Shown: positions 18,944 to 27,232 of the stretch, in pieces
How the letters are laid out: each line of letters begins with the position of its first letter
How positions within the stretch are numbered: the stretch's first letter is position 1
Translations under genes and position numbers: made by a program
Origin: Deltaproteobacteria bacterium
GTDB taxonomy: Bacteria > Myxococcota > Myxococcia > Myxococcales > SZAS-1
Length of the DNA stretch: 64,000 nt
Assembly: GCA_018266075.1 (NCBI GenBank)
Contig: JAFEBB010000003.1
Span: forward strand, 145,741 to 209,740
Reading direction: 5' to 3'
The notes under the pieces: generated by a model
What the model was told of the DNA's origin: nothing
Database searches by the model: none
Seen by the model: only the letters and a program-made list of their open reading frames with translations

Positions 18944-20145
18944 AACTCCAGCCGCAACGCCATCGCGCCGCGGCCCGGACCGACGCTCGGGCTGAGGGTG
19001 ATCCGAATCGGATCCGGATCTTCGCGCTCGGCCCGCGCGCCCAGGCCCAACTTCTGCTGCAGCCGGAGGTTGAACTGCCCAGCGAGCTGGTGCGCCTCCA
19101 CGCCGGTGATGGGCATGGGGTTCATCTGCCAGCCGAAGCCCGCGAGCACCAGGCCCAGCCCGCTCCCGCCGATGCCCACCAGCGCCGCGCCGGTGCTGGC
19201 CGAGGCGCGGCTGTCGTCGACGGAGTGCAGGCAGGCGGTGGTCGCCGGGAAGCCGCAGGTGTCGAAGGTGGGCGCGGAGTTGGCGATGGCGATGGCGGCG
19301 ATGAGCGAGCCCACGACGACGAGCGACCCGCCGACGATGAGCGTGTTCCGCGTCGTCTCCCGGCTGCGGTACGAATCGGCGAGGTCGTGGCGGCCCACGC
19401 GATCGAAGAACTCCGGCATGGCCAGCGGCTGGTGCATCGTGCCCAGGTACGGGCCTTCGAACCACTGCGGACCCCAGTACGTCCAGCGCGCGTACGCGCC
19501 GAAGCCCACGAACTGCTCGGCGTACGCGGCGCGCGCCTGAGCGGGCCCGGGCGGGACCTCGGGCGTGAGCGGCGCTTGCACGGGACGTCCTGGAACCACG
19601 TACGGCGAGACGGGCGGCGTGGTCACCGGCGGCGGTGGGATCTGTCCCGGCGGCGGCACGGCGACCTGCGGCTGGGGCGTCACCGGCGTCGCGGCTTCCT
19701 CGGATCCGGACTCGGAGCTGCCCGCTGCGTCGGGTTTCGCTTCCGCCACGAGCGCGCCGAGCTGCTTACCGTGCGCGTCGAGGAAGTCGACCTGCGCTTG
19801 CGGAGGCGCGTCACCCATGGGCGCGACGCGGAGCAAGGCCACCGCGTCCACGCCCAGCGCCGCGGCCTTCTGGACGATCTCCGCGTCGAAGAGCTGCGAG
19901 GTGTCGCCGAGCGCGGCGTCGTCGAGCGCGGTCGCGCCCGCGGCTCGTAGGGCCTGCACCAGCGCGGTCGCAGCGGCGTCGAGCTCTTCGTTCGACGGTC
20001 CCTCGCGGACGACCATCACCTTGGCCGGCAGGTTGGGCAATGCCTTCTTCACGGCCAGTGAAGAGAGCCCGGCGGACCAGGTCGTCGGCTCCGCGAAGGC
20101 GCTCGGGGCGACCAGGAGCAGCAGCAGAAACAACCCACGCGACAT
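18940..20145 (-). CDS. Secreted/membrane protein with Pro-rich linker, function unknown
   Basis: 401 residues with a clear signal peptide (MSRGLFLLLLLVAPSAFA). The N-terminal domain (about 20-140) has alternating strands and helices (KVMVVREGPSNEEL, AAALGVDAVALLRVA) like periplasmic proteins that sense or bind small ligands, but I cannot name a family. A Pro-rich linker (about 155-205) follows. Then comes a Tyr/Trp-rich segment and two hydrophobic stretches (about 275-298 and 325-345) that look transmembrane. The C-terminus is Arg/Glu-rich and ends in RLEF. The layout recalls myxobacterial envelope proteins with a periplasmic domain and two membrane helices. It is convergent with the S26 gene and on the same strand as the DUF155 gene behind it. 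Confidence 0.7.
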   Translation of the reverse strand: MSRGLFLLLLLVAPSAFAEPTTWSAGLSSLAVKKALPNLPAKVMVVREGPSNEELDAAATALVQALRAAGATALDDAALGDTSQLFDAEIVQKAAALGVDAVALLRVAPMGDAPPQAQVDFLDAHGKQLGALVAEAKPDAAGSSESGSEEAATPVTPQPQVAVPPPGQIPPPPVTTPPVSPYVVPGRPVQAPLTPEVPPGPAQARAAYAEQFVGFGAYARWTYWGPQWFEGPYLGTMHQPLAMPEFFDRVGRHDLADSYRSRETTRNTLIVGGSLVVVGSLIAAIAIANSAPTFDTCGFPATTACLHSVDDSRASASTGAALVGIGGSGLGLVLAGFGWQMNPMPITGVEAHQLAGQFNLRLQQKLGLGARAEREDPDPIRITLSPSVGPGRGAMALRLEF

Positions 20146-20210
20146 CGACGGCTCCGGGCGCCACGGAAAAACGTGGCGTCGCCGAAGCAGGGGTGCAAGC
20201 GGGCCGTCGG

Positions 20211-21401
20211 CTACACGACGTGCAGCGCCTGGAGGAGCTCGCCGAGGATGAGCAGCACCACGGTGATCTCCAGCCAGAGCAGCCGGTCGTTGTCGACCTC
20301 ACTCTTCAGCAGCGTGTACACCTGGGCCACGCTGCTCTCCTTGCGGTACACGCTCTGCGCCCAGTCGGTCACGCGGAAGCGGCCCACGGCGCTGCGGTAC
20401 ACGCGCGCCAGGTAGAAGTCGCCGATGATCTTCAGCGCGTTCTCCACGCGCTCGGTGAACTCGCCCAGGTCCAGGGTGAGCGCCAGCGTGCGACGCCGCA
20501 GCCGCGAGTAGCGCGAGGAGAAGATGCTCCACCACGGCCGCTTGGCGAGGTTCACCTCGTCGAAGATGCCGTCCAGGTTCTGGTCGAGCATGGCGTCGTA
20601 GTAGCGAAGCTCCAGCAGCTGGGTGTTGGCGATCTCCAGGATGTCCGGGATGTCGGGCGAGCCGGAGGGCTCGTAGACGAAGGCGCTGTTCCAGTCGATC
20701 ACCGCCAGGTCGCGGTCGGAGTAGGCGTGCCGGTGGCGCATCACGTCGCTGCGCTGCTGCAGGGAGATGCGGGTGGTCTTCTCACCGAGCAAGAGCCGGG
20801 CGATGTCGCAGCGCTGCAGCACCTCGGCCGTGGTGGGCGAGCCCTCCAGCGCCTCGATGAAGGCCACCGTGTACGACTCCTCGCCTTCCCAGAGGTGCGG
20901 CTGCCGCATCGCCGGGCCCAGCCGGCGCGAGAGCTCGGTGGCCTCTTTGCGACAGAGCGCGTCGAGCGGGGCGTTGTCGTAGAGCGCGTCGGCGAGGCCG
21001 ATGAGGGTCTCGAACGGCGTCGCCGGCGCGAGGGGAAAGGCGAGCACGAAGCTGATCGCGCCGTAGTCGTACACGCGCGCGCGCAGCTCGGCCGTGAGCT
21101 TGCCGCCGGGCATGTCCAGCTCGCGCGAGCCCAACGGCACGTTCACGGGCGGGTTGCGAAGCTCGAGGTACTGCGAGTTCTCACGCAGGAGCTTGAGCCG
21201 GGTGGCGCCGGGCACGAGCAGGCCCTGAACGCGGGTGAGGTCGATCTCCTCGGCGACGTCGTAGAGCCGATAGGCAAGCAGCAGACCGCGCTCCACCGCG
21301 GGTGCGCGACCCGGCGCGGGCTCTGGTACAACCTCGCCATCGCCCATGGGCTCGGGCGCGTGCGACGAGCGTGGCGAGCGAGGAGCGTCTTCGGTTTCCA
21401 T
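20211..21401 (-). CDS. RMD1/YagE family protein (DUF155)
   Basis: 396 residues from ATG at 21401; an in-frame ATG at 21347 is a reasonable alternative because the conserved part begins only at GLLLAYRLYDVAEEIDL. Recognisable DUF155 features are the beta-rich N-terminal half (YDYGAISFVLAF), the central IDWNSAFVYEPSG and LEIANTQLLELRYYDAMLD, and the C-terminal helices ending in a single membrane segment (LLWLEITVVLLILGELL). Yeast RMD1 and related mitochondrial proteins belong to this family; the bacterial role is not established. The C-terminal hydrophobic helix suggests a tail anchor in the inner membrane. The start codon overlaps that of a possible small gene on the other strand at CCATGG (21398-21403). 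Confidence 0.8.
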   Translation of the reverse strand: METEDAPRSPRSSHAPEPMGDGEVVPEPAPGRAPAVERGLLLAYRLYDVAEEIDLTRVQGLLVPGATRLKLLRENSQYLELRNPPVNVPLGSRELDMPGGKLTAELRARVYDYGAISFVLAFPLAPATPFETLIGLADALYDNAPLDALCRKEATELSRRLGPAMRQPHLWEGEESYTVAFIEALEGSPTTAEVLQRCDIARLLLGEKTTRISLQQRSDVMRHRHAYSDRDLAVIDWNSAFVYEPSGSPDIPDILEIANTQLLELRYYDAMLDQNLDGIFDEVNLAKRPWWSIFSSRYSRLRRRTLALTLDLGEFTERVENALKIIGDFYLARVYRSAVGRFRVTDWAQSVYRKESSVAQVYTLLKSEVDNDRLLWLEITVVLLILGELLQALHVV

Positions 21402-21549
21402 GGCGTGGCTCGAGAGCTTCGGCTGGGGAAAGGTAGCGCTGATCCTGGCGCTCTTCGCTGCCCTTTTTGTGATTCGCCTGGTGTCGGGCGGTCGACCCGA
21501 GCTCGGGCCCGCGCGGCGTCGCCGCCGTCGGCGCATCGACGGGAGTTGA
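21400..21549 (+). CDS. Possible small single-span membrane protein
   Basis: 49 residues from ATG at 21400. It contains one convincing membrane helix (KVALILALFAALFVIRLV, about residues 10-27) followed by a strongly basic tail with a run of seven Arg (positive-inside, so N-out/C-in or a re-entrant anchor). The start lies within the same CCATGG that starts the DUF155 gene on the other strand. GAGGAG at 21380-21385 is rather far (14 bases), so translation is uncertain. It is 34 bp upstream of the next membrane protein gene, in the same direction. It may be real or a chance frame in GC-rich DNA. Confidence 0.35.
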   Translation: MAWLESFGWGKVALILALFAALFVIRLVSGGRPELGPARRRRRRRIDGS

Positions 21550-21583
21550 ACGCCGGACGCCGCCCCTCTAGGCTCGATTTCCC

Positions 21584-22072
21584 ATGGCCGATCGCGGATT
21601 CGATCTCAAAGAGTCGGTGATCGAGGGCTTCTACACGGTCAAGGGGCTGCTCGAGCAGTTCGTCGACGACTTCCGGTCGCGCGATCGGTACTTCAAGTAC
21701 AAGGTCGGGGTGATCGCCGCCTGGCTCACCGTCTCCACCATGACGCTGGGTGTGTCCTGCGGCGGCGGCCCCAAGGACAACAGCCTCCACGCGCACACCC
21801 AGGTCACCCAGGTGCTCGACGACAAGAGCCTCCTGGTGCGCAACGACTCGAACGCGCTGTGGAAGGAAGTGCACCTCACGCTGAACGGGAAGTTCACGGC
21901 GTACACGCCGGAGATCCCCGCGGGCGGCAAGTTCGTGATCGCGGTGCGGCAGTTCGTCGGTCCGGACGGCCAGTTCCCGGCGAAGGACCTCACGCCCACC
22001 AAGCTTCGCGTGGTCTGCAGCGAGGGCGCGGACGAGCTGGATCTCACCAAGCCGCAGGACGTCGAGAACTAG
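21584..22072 (+). CDS. Membrane-anchored protein of unknown function
   Basis: 162 residues. A cytoplasmic N-terminus of about 40 residues (with charged FVDDFRSRDRYFKYK) precedes one membrane helix (VGVIAAWLTVSTMTLGVSC, about 42-60). The remaining 100 residues would be periplasmic. This part has strands such as KSLLVRNDSNALWKEVHLTLNG and AYTPEIPAGGKFVIAVRQFV, which read like a small Ig- or fibronectin-like sandwich. No named family is recognised. It converges with the uracil-DNA glycosylase gene, 9 bp apart. Confidence 0.7.
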   Translation: MADRGFDLKESVIEGFYTVKGLLEQFVDDFRSRDRYFKYKVGVIAAWLTVSTMTLGVSCGGGPKDNSLHAHTQVTQVLDDKSLLVRNDSNALWKEVHLTLNGKFTAYTPEIPAGGKFVIAVRQFVGPDGQFPAKDLTPTKLRVVCSEGADELDLTKPQDVEN

Positions 22073-22081
22073 GTTCGCGGG

Positions 22082-22903
22082 CTACTTCTTGGGCCGCTCG
22101 AGCCCGAGCTCCTTCATCACCAGCTGCAGATCGTCCCACGCCTTGCGCTTCTCGCTCGGCGACCGAAGCAGGTAGCTGGGGTGGAACGTGGGCATCAGCT
22201 TCATGCCCCGATACGCGCGCCACTGGCCGCGCATCCGGGTGATGGAGGTGGGGTCGCGGAGCAGCGTCTGCGCGGCGAACTTGCCCAGCGCGACCACCAC
22301 CTTGGGACGGATCGCGTCGAGCTGCTGGAGCAGGAACGGCTCGCACTGCTCGATCTCGTCGGGCTCGGGGTTGCGATTCCCCGGCGGCCGGCACTTCACC
22401 ACGTTGCAGATGTAGACCTGCTGCCGCGAGAGGCCCATGGCCTCGATCATCTTGTCCAGGAGCTGCCCCGCCGCGCCCACGAACGGCTCGCCCTGAAGGT
22501 CCTCGTTCTCGCCTGGGCCCTCGCCCACGAACACCAGCTCCGCGCGCGGGTTGCCCACGCCGAAGACGAGGTTCTTGCGCTTCTGACAGAGCTTGCAGCG
22601 CTTGCAGTCGCCGAGGTCGGCGCGGATCTGCGCGAGGCGCGCCACCGGATCTCCGCTCGGCGGCGCGACCGGCGCGGGCGGCGCGAGGGGTCTTTGCGCG
22701 ACGGGCGCGGGCTTGGCGATGGGAGCCGGAGCCGTCGGCGGACGCGCGGGGCGGACCTGGTTCGACGGAGCCTGCGGCGGACGCTGCAGCGCCACGGCCT
22801 GGCGATCGCGGAGGACGCGCTCCTCGCCGGCGTCGCGGAGCCAGGTGGCGTGGGCCCGGGCGTCGCGGATGAGCTCGGCCAGCTCGTCGGCGGGGTTCGA
22901 CAT
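22082..22903 (-). CDS. udg: Uracil-DNA glycosylase, family 4 (Fe-S)
   Basis: 273 residues from ATG at 22903. After a Pro/Ala-rich N-terminal linker (about 40-90), unusual for the family, comes the family 4 core. Cysteines in GDCKRCKLC and later in YICNVVKCRPP and IEQCEPF supply iron-sulfur ligands. GEGPGENEDLQGEPFVG is the uracil-binding/catalytic motif 1, and HPSYLLR is motif 2. These enzymes remove uracil from DNA that arises by cytosine deamination, the first step of base excision repair. The core length (about 180 residues) is normal. It is divergent from the Ser/Thr kinase gene across 150 bp. Confidence 0.93.
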   Translation of the reverse strand: MSNPADELAELIRDARAHATWLRDAGEERVLRDRQAVALQRPPQAPSNQVRPARPPTAPAPIAKPAPVAQRPLAPPAPVAPPSGDPVARLAQIRADLGDCKRCKLCQKRKNLVFGVGNPRAELVFVGEGPGENEDLQGEPFVGAAGQLLDKMIEAMGLSRQQVYICNVVKCRPPGNRNPEPDEIEQCEPFLLQQLDAIRPKVVVALGKFAAQTLLRDPTSITRMRGQWRAYRGMKLMPTFHPSYLLRSPSEKRKAWDDLQLVMKELGLERPKK

Positions 22904-23055
22904 GGCGCGTTCATACCATGGCCGCCCGCCTGACCGGGCGCGACGAGCCCTGCATCGAAAAGGGGCTCCTGAGCTAACATCGCTCTGGGCCGGACGACCG
23001 TGAATCCTTTGAGCACCAACCGATTGCCGCACTCCCTTCCCGCTCTGGAGGCGTG

Positions 23056-24648
23056 GTGAACGAGCTGACCCGCCCACCCGGCTCGAACGCCGCCGACGGC
23101 GACGCGGACACCGTGGCCAGCGAGCAGCGGCCGGGCGCGGTCGATCCGCTGATCCAGTCGGTCGTGAGCGGGAGCTACCGCATCGAAAAGCTGCTCGGCG
23201 CGGGCGGCATGGGCAAGGTCTACGCCGCGCAGCACACCCGGCTGCCCAAGCGCGCGGCCGTCAAGGTCCTGCAGCCGGAGATGTCGCGGGTGCGCGACGC
23301 CTACGAGCGCTTCAAGCGCGAGGCCGAGGTGGCCAGCAGCCTGGGCAGCCGGCACATCGTCCAGGTGCACGACTTCGGCATCCTCGGCGACGGCGCGCCC
23401 TTCATGGTCATGGAGTACCTGGACGGCGAGGACCTCGCCGCCCGCCTGAGCCAGCGCGGCCGCTTCTCGCCCGGCGAGCTCATCCCCATCCTCGACGAGG
23501 TCGTGGCCGGGCTGGCCGCGGCGCACGCGCACCAGGTGATCCACCGCGACATCAAGCCGGCGAACATCTTCCTCTCCCGCGAGTCCGACGGCACCGAGGT
23601 GGTGAAGATCCTCGACTTCGGCCTGTCGAAGGTGCGCGGCATCTCCAACTCGCTCACCGGCGCCAACGCCATCGGCACGCCGGCGTACATGAGCCCGGAG
23701 CAGCTCACCGCCAACCCGCGCCTCGACGCGCGCACCGACGTCTACGCGCTGGGCATCACCCTCTTCCAGCTCCTCACCGGCCGGCTGCCCTTCGAGAACG
23801 TGTCGCTGGTGGTGCTCTGCCAGAAGATCCTCCAGGAGGATCCGCCCAAGCCGAGCGCGTTCCGGCCCACGCTCACGCCGGAGCTCGACACCGTCATCGC
23901 GCGCGCGCTCACCAAGTCGCTCGACAACCGCTACGGCAGCGTCACCGAGCTCTGGAGCGAGGCCCGGCCGGCGCTGGAGCGGTGCCAGCAGCAGATGCCG
24001 CCGCCGGAGCAGGAGCAGCAGGCGGAGCAGGTGCAGAGGCAGGCCGAGCAGGCCGCGCAGCAGAACGACACCGCCATCCGCTTCAACGACACCAAGCCGG
24101 ATCCGAGCGGATCCGGCGAGCCCGCGCGGCGCAGCAGCGAGAACCTCACCCTGCGCGGGGGCAAGTCGCCCATTCCGGGGCTCGCGCCCACGGCGATCAC
24201 GCCGGTGTCTGCGCTCACCCCGCCCGTGCCGGTCGTGCCGCCCACGGCGATGATGCCGGCGGTCGACGCCCGGCAGGACTCCGTCTCCGAGCTGTTGCCG
24301 AAGCGATCGAAGATGGGCTGGGTGATTGGCGCGGCGCTTCTGGCCCTTGTTGCCGGTGGGATCTGGTGGATCACCCGACCCACCGACGTCGGCTCGGCTG
24401 TGGCCGTCGCGCCACCGGAGCCGCTGCCGGTGGCCACGCCCAGGCCGCTCGCCCCGCCTGCGGCGCCGGCGCCCGCGCCAACTGCCGTCGCGCCTTCGCC
24501 CGCACCCACGCCCGTTGTCGCTGCTGCCCCGCCTGCTGAACCGACTCCTGCGCCCGCGACCCCCACTGCCAAGGGCCACCACGGCGGCGCCAAGAGCGGC
24601 AAGCCCACCAAATCGAAAGACGGACTCATCGATGCCACGAACTTCTGA
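23056..24648 (+). CDS. Hanks-type serine/threonine protein kinase with membrane anchor
   Basis: About 530 residues. GTG at 23056 has GGAGG four bases upstream; GTG at 23053 is one codon earlier. The kinase domain (about 40-310) has all key motifs: glycine loop GAGGMGKVY, AVKVL Lys, HRDIKPANIF catalytic loop, DFGLSK, GTPAYMSPEQ and DVYALGIT. A Gln/Glu-rich linker follows. After it comes one membrane helix (GWVIGAALLALVAGGIWWI, about 420-440) and a Pro/Ala-rich outer tail ending in Lys/Gly-rich sequence. Such receptors transmit envelope signals by phosphorylating proteins on Ser/Thr. The next gene (TPR/PEGA protein) starts 17 bp before its stop, so the two are probably functionally linked. Confidence 0.92.
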   Translation: MNELTRPPGSNAADGDADTVASEQRPGAVDPLIQSVVSGSYRIEKLLGAGGMGKVYAAQHTRLPKRAAVKVLQPEMSRVRDAYERFKREAEVASSLGSRHIVQVHDFGILGDGAPFMVMEYLDGEDLAARLSQRGRFSPGELIPILDEVVAGLAAAHAHQVIHRDIKPANIFLSRESDGTEVVKILDFGLSKVRGISNSLTGANAIGTPAYMSPEQLTANPRLDARTDVYALGITLFQLLTGRLPFENVSLVVLCQKILQEDPPKPSAFRPTLTPELDTVIARALTKSLDNRYGSVTELWSEARPALERCQQQMPPPEQEQQAEQVQRQAEQAAQQNDTAIRFNDTKPDPSGSGEPARRSSENLTLRGGKSPIPGLAPTAITPVSALTPPVPVVPPTAMMPAVDARQDSVSELLPKRSKMGWVIGAALLALVAGGIWWITRPTDVGSAVAVAPPEPLPVATPRPLAPPAAPAPAPTAVAPSPAPTPVVAAAPPAEPTPAPATPTAKGHHGGAKSGKPTKSKDGLIDATNF

Positions 24649-25633
24649 TCTGCTCGGATCCATCGCGCTGGTGCTCGCGCTGGTGCTGGGCGCTGCGCCC
24701 GCCGCCGCCGAGAAGGAAGACCCCGCCCGCCAGAAGGCCAAGCAGCTCATCCAGCAGGGCACGGCGCTCTACTCCGAGGGCGACTACCAGGACGCGCTGG
24801 GCAAGTTCCGCGCTGCCTACGAGGCGCTGCCCAACCCCAAGCTCTTCTTCAACATCGGCCAGACGGCGATGAAGCTGAACGACGCCGCGGCCGCTGCCAA
24901 CGCGTTCGGCGCCTTCATCGACCAGACGCTCCCCACCTCCGACCTCGCCCAGCAGCGCGCCATCGCCCAGCGGGACCTGCAGCAGCTCGGCCAGCAGCTC
25001 GCGCGGTTGAAGCTGGTGCTGGAGCCCTCGGACGCGCAGGTGACGGTGGACGGCGAGAAGGCGGATCCGTCGGGCACGTACATGAGCCCCGGGTCGCACA
25101 AGATCCACGCGAGCGCGGACGGCTTCGCGCCCAAGGACGTGGTGGTCGAGCTGCATGCGGCGGAGAACCGCAGCGAGCCGGTGCGCCTGGTGGCCGCGCC
25201 GCCGCAGCAGCCGCTGGTGGTGGTGAACACGCCGCCGCCCGCGCCCCAGCCCACGCGCGATGTCCCGCCGGCGGCGACGCCGAGCACGACTCCATCGACT
25301 GCAGCGGCCGCTGTGACCGCTCCGGCTCCCGCGCCGAGCCACACCGCGGCCTACGTGGCGGCTGGCGGGGCGGCGGTGGCCCTGGCGGCGAGCGCGGTCT
25401 TCGGGGTGATCGCCTCGGGCGAGAACAGCAAGCTCGCCGACGCCACCTCGGGCAAGACCACGGGCGTCGTCCTCCCTGGCGACGTGCCGGACCTGCGCTC
25501 CGGCATCAAGCGCGACGCCGCCATCTCCACCGTGGCCCTGGGCGTGGGCGCAGTGGTGACGGGCGTGGCCGCGTACCTCTTCTTCTCGAGCTCGCCGGAG
25601 CCGGCGCCCGAGCCCCACGACGGCCACATCTAG
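24632..25633 (+). CDS. TPR- and PEGA-containing envelope protein
   Basis: 333 residues from ATG at 24632, overlapping the kinase gene by 17 bp; the frame is open further upstream but the signal peptide (LVLALVLGAAPAAA) begins here. Residues about 30-120 form TPR-like helices (ALYSEGDYQDALGKFRAAYEALPNPKLF split across two units). Residues about 130-190 are a PEGA domain (VTVDGEKADPSGTYMSPGSHKI). A Pro/Thr/Ala linker and two hydrophobic segments (about 238-262 and 292-315) follow. This kinase-partner architecture is frequent in Myxococcota. I infer a periplasmic partner or substrate of the upstream kinase, anchored by its C-terminal helices. Confidence 0.82.
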   Translation: MPRTSDLLGSIALVLALVLGAAPAAAEKEDPARQKAKQLIQQGTALYSEGDYQDALGKFRAAYEALPNPKLFFNIGQTAMKLNDAAAAANAFGAFIDQTLPTSDLAQQRAIAQRDLQQLGQQLARLKLVLEPSDAQVTVDGEKADPSGTYMSPGSHKIHASADGFAPKDVVVELHAAENRSEPVRLVAAPPQQPLVVVNTPPPAPQPTRDVPPAATPSTTPSTAAAAVTAPAPAPSHTAAYVAAGGAAVALAASAVFGVIASGENSKLADATSGKTTGVVLPGDVPDLRSGIKRDAAISTVALGVGAVVTGVAAYLFFSSSPEPAPEPHDGHI

Positions 25634-25643
25634 GAATCCATCC

Positions 25644-27182
25644 ATGACCCCCGCACGAATCGCGGCCTTCGGCGCGTTGATCCTGGCCAGCAGCGGCTGC
25701 TCCTTCTTCGTGGATCCGAACGCTGCCTGCCACGACGGCAGCTGCCCGCTGGGCCAGGTGTGTGATCCCTCCGGCGTCTGCGTGGTCGCGCCCGCGAACG
25801 GCAGCACCGCGTCGTCGTCGTCCAGCGCGAGCAGCGGCGCGACGAGCACCACCGAGGGCAGCTCGAGCGCGTCGTCGTCGTCGAGCAGCAGCGGATCCGG
25901 ATCCGGATCCACCACCGCGAGCTCGTCTTCGAGCAGCTCCAGCAGCAGCACCAGCGTGTCGTCCTCGAGCAGCTCCGCGACGTCGTCCAGCAGCTCGGGC
26001 ACGACGACCGACTCGTCGTCGTCCAGCAGCGCGACGTCTTCGAGCAGCTCCGGAACCTCGAGCGCCAGCTCCACGGGCACCAGCTCCTCGAGCTCCACGA
26101 CCACGAGCAGCAGCACCAGCAGCACCGGCACGACCGGGACCACGGGCACCTTCGACACGGTGACGGTCAACAACTCCGGCCGCTATGGCGCGTCGCTGGT
26201 GACGGTGCTGGCGTCCGCGGGCAACGCGCCGCGCCAGTTCATGGTGGGCGGCACGCTGGGCGGGCCGAGCAGCAGCACCTACGACCTCTCGGTGGCGGAG
26301 ATCAGCGACGGCGGGGCGGTGCGGACCGTCGTCACCAATGGGCTGGTGGTCGGCCGGCGGCACGCGGTGATCATGGACCTGGGCCCCACCGTCTACGCGC
26401 TGGGCGGAGAGGACGGCCAGGGCGGGCTCATCTCCGGGTCCAACGACGAGGAGTCGGACGGCATCACGCCGGGTGGGGCGCCGGGCGGCTTCAGCAGCTC
26501 CTCGAACCACCTGATGGCGAACCGGGCGGGCGCGTCGGTGGCGGTGGTGCCGGTGGGCACGAGCAACCCCAACCCGCTGTTTGCCTACGTGGTGGGCGGC
26601 TGGGACGCGACCCGCCACCCCATGAAGACCGAGGTCTCCAAGTTCGATCCCAACCTGGGCGGATCGCCTTCGGCGTTCAGCCAGCCCTCGTGGTCGACGC
26701 CGGTGCCGCGCGTGTTTGCGGGCATGGTGGCCGTGAACGGCACGCTCTACGTGGTGGGCGGCGCGGTCATCGCGCCCGACGGAGGCATCTTCGCCGAGAC
26801 CCAGACGCTCTCCGCTTCCATCTGGAGCGACGGTGGGCTGGGAACGTTCGCCCCCGTGGCGGGGATGGACCTGAACGGGCCGCACGTCGACCCGGCGGTG
26901 TACGTGGATCCGGGCACCAACGAGCTGGTGGTGATGGGCGGGTTCACCGACGTGCCGGACCTGGTGAGCAGCCCCACGCCCACGGCCTCGGTGGAGGTGG
27001 CGCCGTACGCCAACGGCTACAGCGGCTTCCGGCCCGCCCACCTGCACCTCACCGAGGCGCGCGGCGGGCTGGTGGGCACGTTCATGCGCGGCGCGTCGGT
27101 GGCGGAGGGCGGCCTGACCCGGGTGAGCGGCAACGACACCACCACCGATGACGTGGAGACCGCAAACCAGAGCCAGCTCTGA
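25644..27182 (+). CDS. Lipoprotein with long Ser-rich linker and Kelch-like propeller
   Basis: 512 residues; AGGA at 25632-25635 precedes ATG 25644. Lipobox ASSGC, then a small Cys-rich head (HDGSCPLGQVCDPSGVCVV, EGF-like spacing). Residues about 50-170 are almost entirely Ser, Thr and Gly, a flexible surface stalk. The C-terminal 340 residues have repeated beta-strands ending in VVGG, YALGG or VMGG (FMVGGTLGG, YALGGEDGQ, YVVGGWD, YVVGGAV, VMGGFTD), typical of Kelch-type propeller blades. Lipid-anchored surface proteins of this shape are common in myxobacteria; the ligand is unknown. Its DNA is unusually repetitive in the linker (AGC/TCG codons). Confidence 0.75.
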   Translation: MTPARIAAFGALILASSGCSFFVDPNAACHDGSCPLGQVCDPSGVCVVAPANGSTASSSSSASSGATSTTEGSSSASSSSSSSGSGSGSTTASSSSSSSSSSTSVSSSSSSATSSSSSGTTTDSSSSSSATSSSSSGTSSASSTGTSSSSSTTTSSSTSSTGTTGTTGTFDTVTVNNSGRYGASLVTVLASAGNAPRQFMVGGTLGGPSSSTYDLSVAEISDGGAVRTVVTNGLVVGRRHAVIMDLGPTVYALGGEDGQGGLISGSNDEESDGITPGGAPGGFSSSSNHLMANRAGASVAVVPVGTSNPNPLFAYVVGGWDATRHPMKTEVSKFDPNLGGSPSAFSQPSWSTPVPRVFAGMVAVNGTLYVVGGAVIAPDGGIFAETQTLSASIWSDGGLGTFAPVAGMDLNGPHVDPAVYVDPGTNELVVMGGFTDVPDLVSSPTPTASVEVAPYANGYSGFRPAHLHLTEARGGLVGTFMRGASVAEGGLTRVSGNDTTTDDVETANQSQL

Positions 27183-27232
27183 CCGCTCACCCCGGGAGCT
27201 GCATCGCTCGGTTTCGAGCCCGGGGTCAGCGG
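27183..27232. terminator. Bidirectional terminator between converging genes
   Basis: A 14-bp stem with one mismatch pairs CCGCTCACCCCGGG (27183-27196) with CCCGGGGTCAGCGG (27219-27232). The 22-nt loop contains a second small hairpin, CTCG-GTTT-CGAG. It overlaps the coaBC stop codon (27226-27228) and starts directly after the Kelch-like lipoprotein stop, so it can end both transcripts. It has no long T-run. Confidence 0.65.

Noticed and set aside
25810..26140. AGC/TCG-rich tract as a possible CRISPR or satellite
   Set aside because: It encodes the Ser-rich linker of a lipoprotein in one continuous frame; there are no unique spacers.
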